Virus record (IMG/VR): IMGVR_UViG_3300021962_000485
Location: 1 to 28,917 of that record
Reading direction: 5' to 3' (one strand)
Origin: a virus
Length of the DNA: 28,917 nt
The stretch's first letter is position 1; each line of letters opens with the position of its first letter. Under the pieces are notes generated by a model. It was not told the DNA's origin. It searched no databases and saw nothing but the letters and a program-made list of their open reading frames with translations. The translations under genes and the position numbers were made by a program. This document shows positions 20,601 through 27,330 of the stretch, piece by piece.

Positions 20601-23155
20601 GAAATGTTGATAGACTTGTAAGTGCTCAAGTTGTTGGTACTCAACAAGTTGACACCGTAAGACAAGCAGACGCTAGAATTATATGGTATGACCCTCTTGC
20701 ACAATCATTCTTAGTGGAAGATCAAACTGGCATTTTCATCACAAAATGCGATGTCTTCTTCCAAGAAAAAGATGATATGGGAATGCCTGTTACTCTGCAA
20801 ATTAGAACAATGCAGGGTGGATATCCAACAACAAAGATACTTCCATTCTCTGAGGTTGTATTAAATCCCGATCAAGTAAATGTTTCCGCTGATGGATCTG
20901 TACCAACAACATTTAATTTCAGTGCTCCAGTTTACTTGGAAGGTGCTACTGAATATGCAATTTGTGTTGCTGCAATTTCTACAAAATATAAGGTTTATAT
21001 TTCTAGAGTTGGTGAAAATGACTTAATCAGTCAAGCATTTGTTGCTCAGCAACCATATCTTGGATCGCTATTTAAGTCTCAAAATGCTTCTACTTGGGAA
21101 GCAAGCCAGTGGGAAGATCTTAAATTTGTTCTTTACAGGGCAGATTTCCAGACAAGTGGTTCGGTAGAGTTCTATAATCCAAAATTAACATTGGGTAATA
21201 ATCAAGTAGCAACTCTAATGCCAAATTCACTCTCCTTAACCTCAAAGAGAGTAAGAGTTGGTCTTGGATCAACACTTCAAGATTCCGAATTGACTTTTGG
21301 AAATACAGTTCTGCAATCAAATTCAAACGCATCTGGAAACTACGTTGGAAATTCTGGTATTGCTACCGGAAACCTGAATATTATTAACTCTGGAATTGGA
21401 TACACACCTACAATTGGTGCAGGATCCAGAACTTATAGTAACGTAAATCTTGTAAATGTAACTGGTTCTGGTTCTGATGCAACGGCCAATATCACCGTTT
21501 CAAATGGAGTTGCAGTTGCTGCAACAGTTTCAAGTTCTGGATTTGGATACCAAATTGGTGACGTATTCACAGTAAACACTCTAGGTATCAATTCTGTTGG
21601 AAGAGACATGAGACTATCTCTTGTCTCAATTGCAAACACAAATACGATTGTTCTAGATAATGTTCAAGGAGAGTTCAAAACAACTGGAGCAGGAAACACG
21701 GTACAGTTTGTCAACAATTCAGGAATAAGAACTGAATTGAATGGTCAAGTTGGTGGTGGAGTTCCTGTAAATGATATTACAACTGTTACAGATGGACTAC
21801 ACATTGTTGTGAATCATAGAAATCATGGCATGTACTTTGAAGATAATAAGGTAACTCTTGGAAATGTAAGACCAGATGTAATTCCAACAACCCTTGCTTC
21901 CGAATATACATCCACATCAACTGGTCCTATTTCAGTTGTTGATTCATCAAACTTTGGAACATTTGAGAATGTTGGTGTTGGAACAACCAATAGAGGTTAT
22001 TTGTTAATTGGTAATGAAGTTATTTCTTATACAGAAACTTCCTCTGGAACTATTGGTGGAGAAATTCAAAGAGCAGTTGCTGCTTCTTTGGGAACTGGAA
22101 CAACATCAAGAACTTATCCAGTTGGAACACCAGTTTATAAGTATGAATTGTCTGGAGTTTCCTTACGTAGAATTAATACCACACATTACTTAAATAGAAC
22201 TTCAACTTCAAACCCAATCACATTTGATTCTTATACATTGAACCTTGATATGGGCATTAATGGAGTTGGTAGAAGTGATAGCACTAGTTTCCCCAAACTG
22301 TTCATTAATCAAACAAAGTCTGCTGGTGGAATTGATATTAAAGCAACTCAAAATATTCCATACGAAATTATTACTCCACAACTACATAACACAACTGTAA
22401 ATGGAACTGCAATTAATGCTTCTGTTAGAACAGTAACTTCTGCAAGTATTGATGGAAATGAAATTCCACATGTAGACAATGGATTCCAAAATGTTACTCT
22501 AAACACGGTAAATTATCTTGAGTCTCCAAGAGCAATTTACTCTGAGATAAATGAGACTGAATACCTTTCCAATTTACCTGGAAACAAATCTCTAAACATG
22601 AGAATTTCTTTAGAATCAAGTGACTCTAGAATTAGTCCTGTAATTGACGCACAAAGATCTAATGTTATTTTGACATCTAATAGAATTAACAATCCATTTA
22701 CAAATGAGCAGTATATTACTGATAACAGGGTCAATTCTATTAATAATGATCCACATGCATTCCAATATTTAAGTAAAGAAATTACACTTGAAAATCCCGC
22801 AACTTCTCTAAAACTTTTCCTCAATGCTCATATTAATTCATACACTGATATTAGAGCGTTCTATGCAATAAGCGAATCTGAAGGATTTACTCCAATTTTT
22901 ACTCCATTCCCTGGGTATGAAAATCTATCTCTAGATGTTTATGATCTTGCCAATAGCACAGGACATTCTGATTTCTATATTCAACCAGCTCCTAGACTTG
23001 GTTTCATATCAGAAGAACTGGATTATTCTGAGTATACATTTACTGCTGATCAATTACCTGCATTCAGAACTTACAGAATTAAAATTATAATGACATCTAG
23101 CAGTCAAGTTTATGTACCAAGAATAAAAGATTTGAGAACTATTGCACTGGCGTGA
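14684..23155 (+). CDS. Giant DUF4815-type virion structural protein (2823 aa)
   Basis: The N terminus reads NVSPYFDDFDPNNDYYKVLF, then GYPIQARELTTLQSILQNQI, which I recognise as a DUF4815-type phage structural protein. Residues about 1447-1465 hold a short helical LEKRIKNLEYYTSLSLLE segment. Residues about 1585-1770 hold a Trp/Arg-rich part ending LGDRVTDRSAITVMRSRNI. Residues about 2000-2170 form a conserved block (YDPLAQSFLVEDQTGIFITK; LGSLFKSQNASTWEASQWED). The C terminus is VPRIKDLRTIALA. Repeats include a tandem array at 601-899, GSGY modules at 2230-2305, an IDDE-like module at 2436-2493 and several GE/TSG modules. It lies where T4 has gp9-gp12, so it is probably a peripheral baseplate or fibre-attachment protein. 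That role is inferred from position; it could instead be a fibre. The next gene begins one base after the stop. Confidence 0.8.
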   Translation: MPQETNLNVSPYFDDFDPNNDYYKVLFKPGYPIQARELTTLQSILQNQIEKFGQHFFKEGAKVIPGNIAYNNLYYAIELNNEYLGVDISQYLSQIVDRRITGRTSGVSAVVKQYLRSDQSERGNATLYVSYIGSSTLDNTSTVFADGELLTIDQTVSFGGRIIAAGEPFASTIPTNSNSVASAFSITNGVYFAKGQFIAVRDETIILDQYSSTPSYRIGLLLREDIINSDIDPALNDNSRGFNNYSAPGADRLKISARLHKKSIDDFEDNDFVELATVRNGVLRSLSKNNNLGGLSEELARRTYQESGDYYVSPFTVSIRESLNNNLGNNGVFSANQTTDGGSTPTDNLALYQISPGKAIVRGYEVETISPTYLDVPKPRDTKTLENQLLNYYTGPTLSLNRTYGNPQIGIGNTFVLSLRDQRVGFAVSYGSNESPSIHESGKEIGLARVYDYKLDSGQYDAENLNRNRWAISLYDIQTFTEITLNEPITLSTPTFVKGKYSGATAFLRSSVNAGTALTVYQKTGEFIQNENFLFDGIENNRVAIAVTSYTISDIKSVYGRVSAASTFSADVIQSDALSVGLATISPSRYNSNTAFIYPTLTANVGIGSTVIYLSDTTNVSVGDSITIGIAYTNAPIVSVASTFIQISSASTTPGTTLNTTLSTDIGIGSDFIYVGNTTGVSAGSSVSVGAALTSVEVVSVGSSFVRISTASTTTGISTVTTVNGVISFGSTVLFVANTVGITTRSTVSIAGLGTVAALNNVQVTGVGGNFVTIGAASTSGTSVGFTTALQNETGIGLTEFFVGVTTGRGISIGSSFSVGFGANKLVDVSVTGVGTTSVYIDSSAVSAGSFTVGTALTFSNVSSLVVGSAATFTGVSDMIAGMAVTFTRVADAFSGAASTISYVLNTSTVISNSPSFNSNNFKPLNIVKYTDTTLPNPVLAKVVSVGTTSIEIAEVRTVAGITSSILPSNTLQVSDFTLQKTNLQSSSDNTLYTPLPKENISSVDLTDATLTIRKVETVNISGNQLDSTVVAGANERFLPFDEERYSLVRSDGTSEVLTRDKFAITNNATQLQILNLGSNDTGATLITTRVKSNVINKVKYKNRVNSVIVDKSKYQGSGIGSTTTDDGLEYGNYPYGTRVQDENISLNYPDVIEILAIYESLGTADPTAPKMTFTSLNGPTGRTSDLIIGEKITGQTSGAVAVVAKLTTDYQIEYIVRNQGNFIDGENVIFEESRVLGTISVTESSSSDISYNYTFQTGQKSTFYDYGKLTRKPEAQEPSRKVVVYFSSAYYDAADNGDITTKESYNSFNYSTDVKSVNNIRNTDIIDIRPRVSQYTVLENSRSPLEFLGRTFSSSGNSAANILASDENIEATFSYYLGRIDRIFVSKEGVFQIQYGSPSETPELPIPIDDSLEVAQVTLPPYLYGVGQASLSFLDHKRYRMVDINQLEKRIKNLEYYTSLSLLETNTANLFVPDSNGLNRFKSGFYVDNFTGTLTQEDGVPIKNSIDPRNKELRPSHYTTSLDLTLGPVIGVDPTSDASFRDPEGVNIRRNEDVITLDYVEVEWLRQNFATRSESVTPYLVSFWSGTLELTPASDTWVVPNRIAANVQQVEGNYNETLARATRDFNVDPNTGFAPTVWSAWTTNWTGETISDRSTQRRNINRGPGSTVWQRIVGGGNVDVRNFTEVWEDTIEEIREVGVETRTGTRTELETVFERVSLGDRVTDRSAITVMRSRNIQFVSNRLLPNSRIYAFFDGVDVSRFCTPKLLEISMVSGTFQVGEEVIGVVRSNGTAATNAASSAAINFRVAQSNHKSGPYNAPTRLFTINPYVSGDQTIPETYSSTSTILNVDTASLASMNDNPEYRGYVEQGMTLVGQTSGAQATISNVRLIADISATLIGSFFIPDPSVQSNPVFTTGDKVLTLINDSTNNLTNAQTLATERFTSSGTIETIQENIISIRNARIQTRDVLPESRNVDRLVSAQVVGTQQVDTVRQADARIIWYDPLAQSFLVEDQTGIFITKCDVFFQEKDDMGMPVTLQIRTMQGGYPTTKILPFSEVVLNPDQVNVSADGSVPTTFNFSAPVYLEGATEYAICVAAISTKYKVYISRVGENDLISQAFVAQQPYLGSLFKSQNASTWEASQWEDLKFVLYRADFQTSGSVEFYNPKLTLGNNQVATLMPNSLSLTSKRVRVGLGSTLQDSELTFGNTVLQSNSNASGNYVGNSGIATGNLNIINSGIGYTPTIGAGSRTYSNVNLVNVTGSGSDATANITVSNGVAVAATVSSSGFGYQIGDVFTVNTLGINSVGRDMRLSLVSIANTNTIVLDNVQGEFKTTGAGNTVQFVNNSGIRTELNGQVGGGVPVNDITTVTDGLHIVVNHRNHGMYFEDNKVTLGNVRPDVIPTTLASEYTSTSTGPISVVDSSNFGTFENVGVGTTNRGYLLIGNEVISYTETSSGTIGGEIQRAVAASLGTGTTSRTYPVGTPVYKYELSGVSLRRINTTHYLNRTSTSNPITFDSYTLNLDMGINGVGRSDSTSFPKLFINQTKSAGGIDIKATQNIPYEIITPQLHNTTVNGTAINASVRTVTSASIDGNEIPHVDNGFQNVTLNTVNYLESPRAIYSEINETEYLSNLPGNKSLNMRISLESSDSRISPVIDAQRSNVILTSNRINNPFTNEQYITDNRVNSINNDPHAFQYLSKEITLENPATSLKLFLNAHINSYTDIRAFYAISESEGFTPIFTPFPGYENLSLDVYDLANSTGHSDFYIQPAPRLGFISEELDYSEYTFTADQLPAFRTYRIKIIMTSSSQVYVPRIKDLRTIALA
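16484..17380 (+). repeat. Tandem protein repeats (4 copies of 61-67 aa plus a degenerate tail) in the DUF4815 protein
   Basis: Residues 601-662, 663-723, 724-790 and 791-857 are four tandem copies, followed by a degraded stretch 858-899. Each copy opens with a GIGST-like turn, for example VGIGSTVIYLSDTTNVSVGD, IGIGSDFIYVGNTTGVSAGS and ISFGSTVLFVANTVGITTRS. Each continues through an SVxxSFVxI strand and ends in an (A/S)ST/TT(A/T)L-like linker. The stretch is almost only Val, Ser, Thr, Gly, Ala and Ile, with very few charges, which fits a beta stalk. Long antisense open frames here result from this biased composition. Confidence 0.75.
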
Positions 23156-23156
23156 T

Positions 23157-23381
23157 ATGGACTACATTAAGGTAAAGGATCACAGTAATTTAAAACGTGA
23201 TCCTAGAACAAACTCGATTATTAACACTAACATGTCAGAATATCAAGAATATGTTTCTAAGAGAGACAAAAAAGATGAAGAGAATCAAAAGTTACAAAGT
23301 CTTGAGTCTGATGTTGCTAGTATGAAAGGTGATTTAGATGAGATCAAAAATTTATTAAGGAGTTTGGTAAATGGATCATAG
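23157..23381 (+). CDS. Small conserved phage protein with C-terminal coiled coil (74 aa)
   Basis: The predicted protein starts MDYIKVKDHSNLKRDPRTNS and contains INTNMSEYQEYVSKRDKKD. It ends with a heptad-like helix (LQSLESDVASMKGDLDEIKN) that should form a coiled coil. I recall very similar small proteins, with the same NTNM-(S/T)-EY segment, upstream of gp13 in many T4-like cyanophages, but know no function. I chose the ATG at 23157 over the upstream TTG at 23142 because it begins one base after the DUF4815 stop and gives the conserved N terminus. It overlaps the next gene by 11 bases, which suggests coupled translation. It may be a virion or assembly factor (inference). Confidence 0.75.
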   Translation: MDYIKVKDHSNLKRDPRTNSIINTNMSEYQEYVSKRDKKDEENQKLQSLESDVASMKGDLDEIKNLLRSLVNGS

Positions 23382-23538
23382 CAAGATAGACTTAGAAAAT
23401 TTAAGTAAAAGTTTTGAATTTTTTAAATTTTGTTCTGAAATAGATGAAATAGAGGATATTGAATATATCAGAAATGTTGCAAAATGTTATTGTAAATTAT
23501 ATTTGAAGCAACAAGAAGTTGTATCAAGCTTCAAGTAA
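23371..23538 (+). CDS. Small hypothetical phage protein (55 aa)
   Basis: A short gene reading MDHSKIDLENLSKSFEFFKF, then an acidic IDEIEDIEYI stretch, then VAKCYCKLYLKQQEVVSSFK. It looks mainly helical, with two close cysteines (CYC) in the second helix and no membrane segment. The ATG lies inside the preceding gene (11-base overlap), and the gene ends 27 bases before gp13. Small proteins ending with a KLYLKQQEV-like helix occur at this place in other T4-like cyanophages as I remember them, which supports a real gene. No function can be given. It is only 55 residues long, so confidence is moderate. Confidence 0.65.
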   Translation: MDHSKIDLENLSKSFEFFKFCSEIDEIEDIEYIRNVAKCYCKLYLKQQEVVSSFK

Positions 23539-23544
23539 TAAATA
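23536..23544 (+). promoter_or_regulatory. Late-promoter-like motif TAATAAATA before gp13
   Basis: The same nine bases found before gp8 occur here, overlapping the stop of the 55-residue gene and lying 21 bases before the gp13 ATG. It resembles the T4 late promoter TATAAATA and would give gp13 and the neck genes their own late transcript. Evidence is the motif match and its intergenic place only. Confidence 0.45.
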
Positions 23545-23565
23545 TTTTTAAAGAGTTGATAAAGA

Positions 23566-24411
23566 ATGGCACAACCATCCACTAGACAAGAATTAATAGA
23601 TTATTGCAAAAGGAAGTTAGGAGCTCCTGTACTAGAAATTAACGTCGCAGATGAGCAAATTGATGATTTGGTGGATGATGCCGTTCAGTTTTTCCAGGAA
23701 AGACATTTTGACGGTGTTTATCCAGCATTCTTCAAATATAAAATTACTCAAGATGATATAAACAGAGGTAGAAGTAGAGGTGGAAATAATGCTGTAGGAA
23801 TTGCAACTACTACAGCAACTACTACGATAGCAGGAGTTTCAACTACATTTACGTTTGAAGAAAATAGTAATTATTTGCAAGTACCACCATCAGTAATTGG
23901 TGTAAACAAAATTTTTAGATTTGATGGATCAAACACTATAACAAATAACATGTTTAGTGTTAAGTATCAACTTTTCTTAAATGATGTTTACTACTGGGGA
24001 GCAGTTGAAATCCTAAGTTATGCAATGGTAAAAACATATCTGGAAGACTTAGATTTTTTACTTAATACCCAGAAGCAAATAAGATTTAATAAAAGACAAG
24101 ATAGATTATATTTGGATATTGATTGGTCATCAGTTTCTGTAAATGACTACATCATCATAGATTGTTACACGATTTTGGATCCTAATGATTATTCTAGGGT
24201 TTGGAATGATTCATTCTTAAAGATGTATCTAACTTCACTAATCAAACGCCAGTGGGGTCAAAACCTAATTAAATTCCAAGGAGTTAAACTACCAGGTGGA
24301 GTAGAACTAAATGGAAGGCAAATATATGATGATGCTCAAAAAGAGATAGATGTTCTGATGGAAAAAATGTCAAGTACATATGAACTACCACCACTTGACA
24401 TGATAGGATAA
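23566..24411 (+). CDS. gp13: Neck protein gp13 (head completion)
   Basis: gp13 and gp14 form the neck that closes the filled head and joins it to the tail. This 281-residue protein is close to T4 gp13 (309). Its C-terminal half matches what I recall from T4: FNKRQDRLYLDIDW, CYTILDPNDYSRVWND, LIKRQWGQNLIKFQG, GGVELNGRQIYDDA and STYELPPLDMIG. The N terminus (STRQELIDYCKRKLGAPVLE) is typical of cyanophage gp13. A Thr-rich stretch at about residues 78-105 (GIATTTATTTIAG) looks like a small low-complexity insertion. A weak purine-rich site (AAAGAG) lies upstream. The stop TAA shares its last base with the gp14 ATG, so the two are probably translated together. Confidence 0.94.
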   Translation: MAQPSTRQELIDYCKRKLGAPVLEINVADEQIDDLVDDAVQFFQERHFDGVYPAFFKYKITQDDINRGRSRGGNNAVGIATTTATTTIAGVSTTFTFEENSNYLQVPPSVIGVNKIFRFDGSNTITNNMFSVKYQLFLNDVYYWGAVEILSYAMVKTYLEDLDFLLNTQKQIRFNKRQDRLYLDIDWSSVSVNDYIIIDCYTILDPNDYSRVWNDSFLKMYLTSLIKRQWGQNLIKFQGVKLPGGVELNGRQIYDDAQKEIDVLMEKMSSTYELPPLDMIG

Positions 24412-25850
24412 TGTTAAATCCATTTTTTCTTCAAGGCTCAAAGACAGAGCAAGGACTCGTACAAGATTTAATCAATGAGCAGTTGAGAATGTATGGGGTA
24501 GAAGTTTATTATCTACCCAGAAAATATATTACAGAAAAAACAGTCTTAAAGGAAGTAATAGAGTCTGTTTTTGATGAATCATACCCAATTGAAGCATACG
24601 TAGAAAATTTTGACGGGTATGGAAATAATCCGACTATATTATCAAAGTTTGGTATTCAAGCATTAAACGAACTGACTATTACAGTCTCAAGAGAAAGATT
24701 TGAAAATTATATATCTCCATTGATCAAGTCAAAACCAAATATTAAACTATCTTCAAGACCTAAAGAAGGAGATTTGGTTTATTTTCCTCTTGGTGATAGG
24801 ATCTTTGAAGTAAAATATGTTGAACATGAAAAACCATTCTATCAATTGCAAGGTTTATATACATATGAACTAAGATGCGAACTGTTCAGATATGAGGATG
24901 AGATAATTGATACAAATATTGATGAAATTGATGATGTTTTAGAACCAACGTCAAGTAATATAACTTCTGATCCGATCATACTTGGTCACATTCAAAAATT
25001 AACTCTAGTTGGCACTGCAACAACTGCAACAGCTACAGTTGGTATTGTTGACGGTGGAATAAGATTTATTACTGTTACTAACAGAGGTGGTGGTTATAGT
25101 GCTGCACCTAGAGTTGCAATTTCATCTGCTCCATCTGGAGGTATGACTGGAATAGCAACGGCAGAACTTATTTCTGGAATAGTTGTATGTAATGATAATA
25201 TCAATCCTAAAGCAAGATCTGTTCAAAGTGCTCCAATAGTAAATTCCGGTTACGGATATACAGTCGCACCACTAATAAGATTTGTTGGAGGTGGTGGTTC
25301 TGGTGCAGCAGGAACAGCAACAATTGGTGATGGTGTTGTCGGAGTTGTAACTATTACTTCTGCAGGGTCTGGATACGTAAGTGCTCCAAACATCACATTT
25401 ACTAATGAAATTTTCTTAACTGGAGTAACTACTGTTTCTGCAGCTGCAACTGCAGTAGTAAGCACTGCAGGATCTATAACAGCGATAAGAATAACAAACG
25501 CTGGTCTTGGATACAGTGTTGCACCTACTATGTTAATAAACAACGTTGGTGTTGGTTCTACATCATATGGATCATTTATTTTCAATGAAACAATAACTGG
25601 TACAGTGAGTAGAGTTACTGCAAGAGTTAGAAGTTGGAATGCTACTACAAACGAACTGGAGATTTCAAATATTTCCGGAACATTTGTAGTTGGAGAAAGG
25701 GTCGTTGGTTCAGAATCTGCAGCTTCAAGAGCAATAAGAATTATCAATACAATGGCAACAGATGATGGATTTGCTGACAATAATAACATAGAAATAGAAG
25801 CTGATTCAATAATAGACTTTACACAATCAAATCCATTTGGAATGCCATAA
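24411..25850 (+). CDS. gp14: Neck protein gp14 with GSGY repeat insertion
   Basis: gp14 is the partner of gp13 in the neck. The first ~195 residues look like standard gp14: LNPFFLQGSKTEQGLVQDLI, then YYLPRKYITEKTVLKEVIE, then FQ/YTYELRCELFRYEDE. The C terminus ends ADSIIDFTQSNPFGMP. Between these, about residues 196-440 are extra: four GSGY repeats (at about 210-245, 273-308, 309-335 and 353-380, such as TSAGSGYVSAPNITF) and one GE/TSG module (about 381-440). The result is 479 residues, against 256 in T4. The extra part would probably stick out from the neck as a decoration (inference). An AGGA site lies just before the start ATG. No cysteine pattern or membrane segment is seen in the insertion. 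Confidence 0.92.
   Translation: MLNPFFLQGSKTEQGLVQDLINEQLRMYGVEVYYLPRKYITEKTVLKEVIESVFDESYPIEAYVENFDGYGNNPTILSKFGIQALNELTITVSRERFENYISPLIKSKPNIKLSSRPKEGDLVYFPLGDRIFEVKYVEHEKPFYQLQGLYTYELRCELFRYEDEIIDTNIDEIDDVLEPTSSNITSDPIILGHIQKLTLVGTATTATATVGIVDGGIRFITVTNRGGGYSAAPRVAISSAPSGGMTGIATAELISGIVVCNDNINPKARSVQSAPIVNSGYGYTVAPLIRFVGGGGSGAAGTATIGDGVVGVVTITSAGSGYVSAPNITFTNEIFLTGVTTVSAAATAVVSTAGSITAIRITNAGLGYSVAPTMLINNVGVGSTSYGSFIFNETITGTVSRVTARVRSWNATTNELEISNISGTFVVGERVVGSESAASRAIRIINTMATDDGFADNNNIEIEADSIIDFTQSNPFGMP
25038..25551 (+). repeat. Four GSGY repeats inside gp14
   Basis: The repeats read VTNRGGGYSAAPRVAI, VNSGYGYTVAPLIRFV, TSAGSGYVSAPNITFT and TNAGLGYSVAPTMLIN. The shared pattern is (V/I)xNxGxGY-x-x-AP-x-(V/I), with Ala/Gly/Thr-rich strands between. 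The same family occurs in gp8, the DUF4815 protein and many times in the giant gp7-like protein. Confidence 0.8.
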
Positions 25851-25853
25851 ATA
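25846..25853 (+). promoter_or_regulatory. Late-promoter-like motif CATAAATA before gp15
   Basis: CATAAATA overlaps the gp14 stop and lies 47 bases before the gp15 ATG, in the longest gap of the window (50 bases). It differs from T4 TATAAATA only at the first base. Support is the motif and placement only. Confidence 0.4.
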
Positions 25854-25900
25854 CACCTAATACAAAGTTTGTTAAATAGTTACACTAGATACTTAATAAA

Positions 25901-26902
25901 ATGTTTGAATATTTTTATCACGAAATTTTTAGAAAGACTGTAATTTCTTTTGGAACTCTTTTTAATGATATTTCCATAAAAAAGACAGACTCTTCAGGAA
26001 ATACAACTAGTGTAATAAAAGTACCACTTGCTTACGGTCCAACTCAAAAGTTTTTGGCACGTTTAGAGCAATCTCCAGATTTAAATAAGTCAACTCAAAT
26101 TACTCTTCCAAGAATGTCATTTGAGTTGACTGGAATAAATTATGATGCACAAAGAAAGGTAACTACAACACAAACATTTTTAGGTAAGAGTCCCGATGAC
26201 GGAACGGAGGTAAAAAAGGCATATATGCCCGTTCCATATAATATGATTTTTGAATTGTCAATCATGTGCAAACTGAATGATGATGCACTTCAAATAATAG
26301 AACAGATCTTACCATACTTTCAACCACACTACAGCATTACCGTAGACTTAGTTGGTTCAATTACAGAAAAAAGAGACATTGCAATAAATCTAGATAGCAT
26401 AACAATGCAAGATGATTATGAAGGTGACTTTACAACACGAAGAGCATTAATTTACACACTTAGATTTACTGCGAAAACATATCTATTTGGTCCAGTATCT
26501 ACAGCAACAAAAGATATTATCAAAAAGTCTACTATCAGTCTTATTGCTGGCGATCAATCACCATTATCAGCAAGATCAATGGTTTATTCAGTTGAACCAA
26601 GAGCTATTAGAAATTATACTGGAAATGTTTTAACCAACTTGGCATCTGATATTACAACAGAAGATACTTCCATTGCTGTCACTGATGCATCCGCTATCTC
26701 AACTGGAGTTTATCTTGACATTGAAGGCGAATCTGTATATGTAAAATCAAAATCAGGAAACACACTTATTGTTGAAAGAGGAAGAGATGCAACACCAATA
26801 ACATCTCATGTATCGGGGTCAGAAGTTAAATCCATTACTTCTGCAGATAATGCTTTGGTTGAAAGCGGAGATGATTTTGGTTTTGATGGTAGTGTGACAT
26901 GA
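25901..26902 (+). CDS. gp15: Tail completion / sheath stabiliser protein gp15
   Basis: In T4, gp15 forms the ring that caps the tail tube and sheath and docks to the neck. The first ~220 residues match gp15 as I recall it: MFEYFYHEIFRKT, then LPRMSFELTGINYDA, then ALQIIEQILPYFQPHYSITV, where T4 has FQIVEQILPYFQPHFNTTM. The C-terminal part (about residues 246-316) is an added IDDE-type module: EDTSIAVTDASAISTG, LDIEGESVYVKS, VERGRDATPITSHVSG. It makes the protein 333 residues, against 272 in T4. The last residues are acidic (ESGDDFGFDGSVT). The stop overlaps the gp16 start as ATGA. Confidence 0.93.
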   Translation: MFEYFYHEIFRKTVISFGTLFNDISIKKTDSSGNTTSVIKVPLAYGPTQKFLARLEQSPDLNKSTQITLPRMSFELTGINYDAQRKVTTTQTFLGKSPDDGTEVKKAYMPVPYNMIFELSIMCKLNDDALQIIEQILPYFQPHYSITVDLVGSITEKRDIAINLDSITMQDDYEGDFTTRRALIYTLRFTAKTYLFGPVSTATKDIIKKSTISLIAGDQSPLSARSMVYSVEPRAIRNYTGNVLTNLASDITTEDTSIAVTDASAISTGVYLDIEGESVYVKSKSGNTLIVERGRDATPITSHVSGSEVKSITSADNALVESGDDFGFDGSVT

Positions 26903-27330
26903 AAATGACAAAAAAATTCGATGATCTTAATGACACTTTTAATGTAACTGGAGATATCGTATCTATTGAAGAAGATAATACAACAAAAATTGAAAAAGTA
27001 GCATCTTCAGTAGATGATATTAAAAAAGACTATGAATATACCAGAGGGAATTTGTACAGTCTCATAGAAAAGGGGCAAGAAGCAATAAATGGTATTCTTG
27101 AACTTGCACAAGAAAGTGAAATGCCAAGGGCATATGAAGTTGCTGGACAACTTATAAAAAATGTTGCAGATGCAACAGATAAATTAATGGATTTACAAAA
27201 GAAGTTAAAAGACGTTGAAGAGGAGAAAGTTGGAAAAGGTCCAACTAATGTAACAAATGCTTTGTTTGTTGGATCTACCGCCGATTTAGCAAAACTTTTA
27301 AAACAACAAAGAGCAGATGAAAACATTTAA
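26899..27330 (+). CDS. gp16: Small terminase subunit gp16
   Basis: gp16 binds phage DNA and regulates the gp17 packaging motor. This 143-residue protein (T4: 164) has an acidic N-terminal part and a central helical core (YTRGNLYSLIEKGQEAINGI; ESEMPRAYEVAGQLIKNVAD; DKLMDLQKKLKDVEEEKV). Its end, NVTNALFVGSTADLAKLL, matches T4 IQNATVFMGSPTDLM as I remember it. The start ATG overlaps the gp15 stop (ATGA); the ATG two codons on is an alternative. The next gene begins inside its last codons (14-base overlap). In T4 gp17 follows directly; here at least two other genes come first. Confidence 0.9.
   Translation: MKMTKKFDDLNDTFNVTGDIVSIEEDNTTKIEKVASSVDDIKKDYEYTRGNLYSLIEKGQEAINGILELAQESEMPRAYEVAGQLIKNVADATDKLMDLQKKLKDVEEEKVGKGPTNVTNALFVGSTADLAKLLKQQRADENI

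Noticed and set aside
23142-23156. TTG start for the 74-residue gene
   Set aside because: The ATG at 23157 gives the familiar N terminus and sits directly after the preceding stop.
25250-25789. 179-codon antisense open frame opposite gp14
   Set aside because: It lies opposite the GSGY repeats, is a Val/Thr/Pro-rich mirror of their biased codons, and has no recognisable protein or ribosome site; gp14 on the plus strand explains the region.
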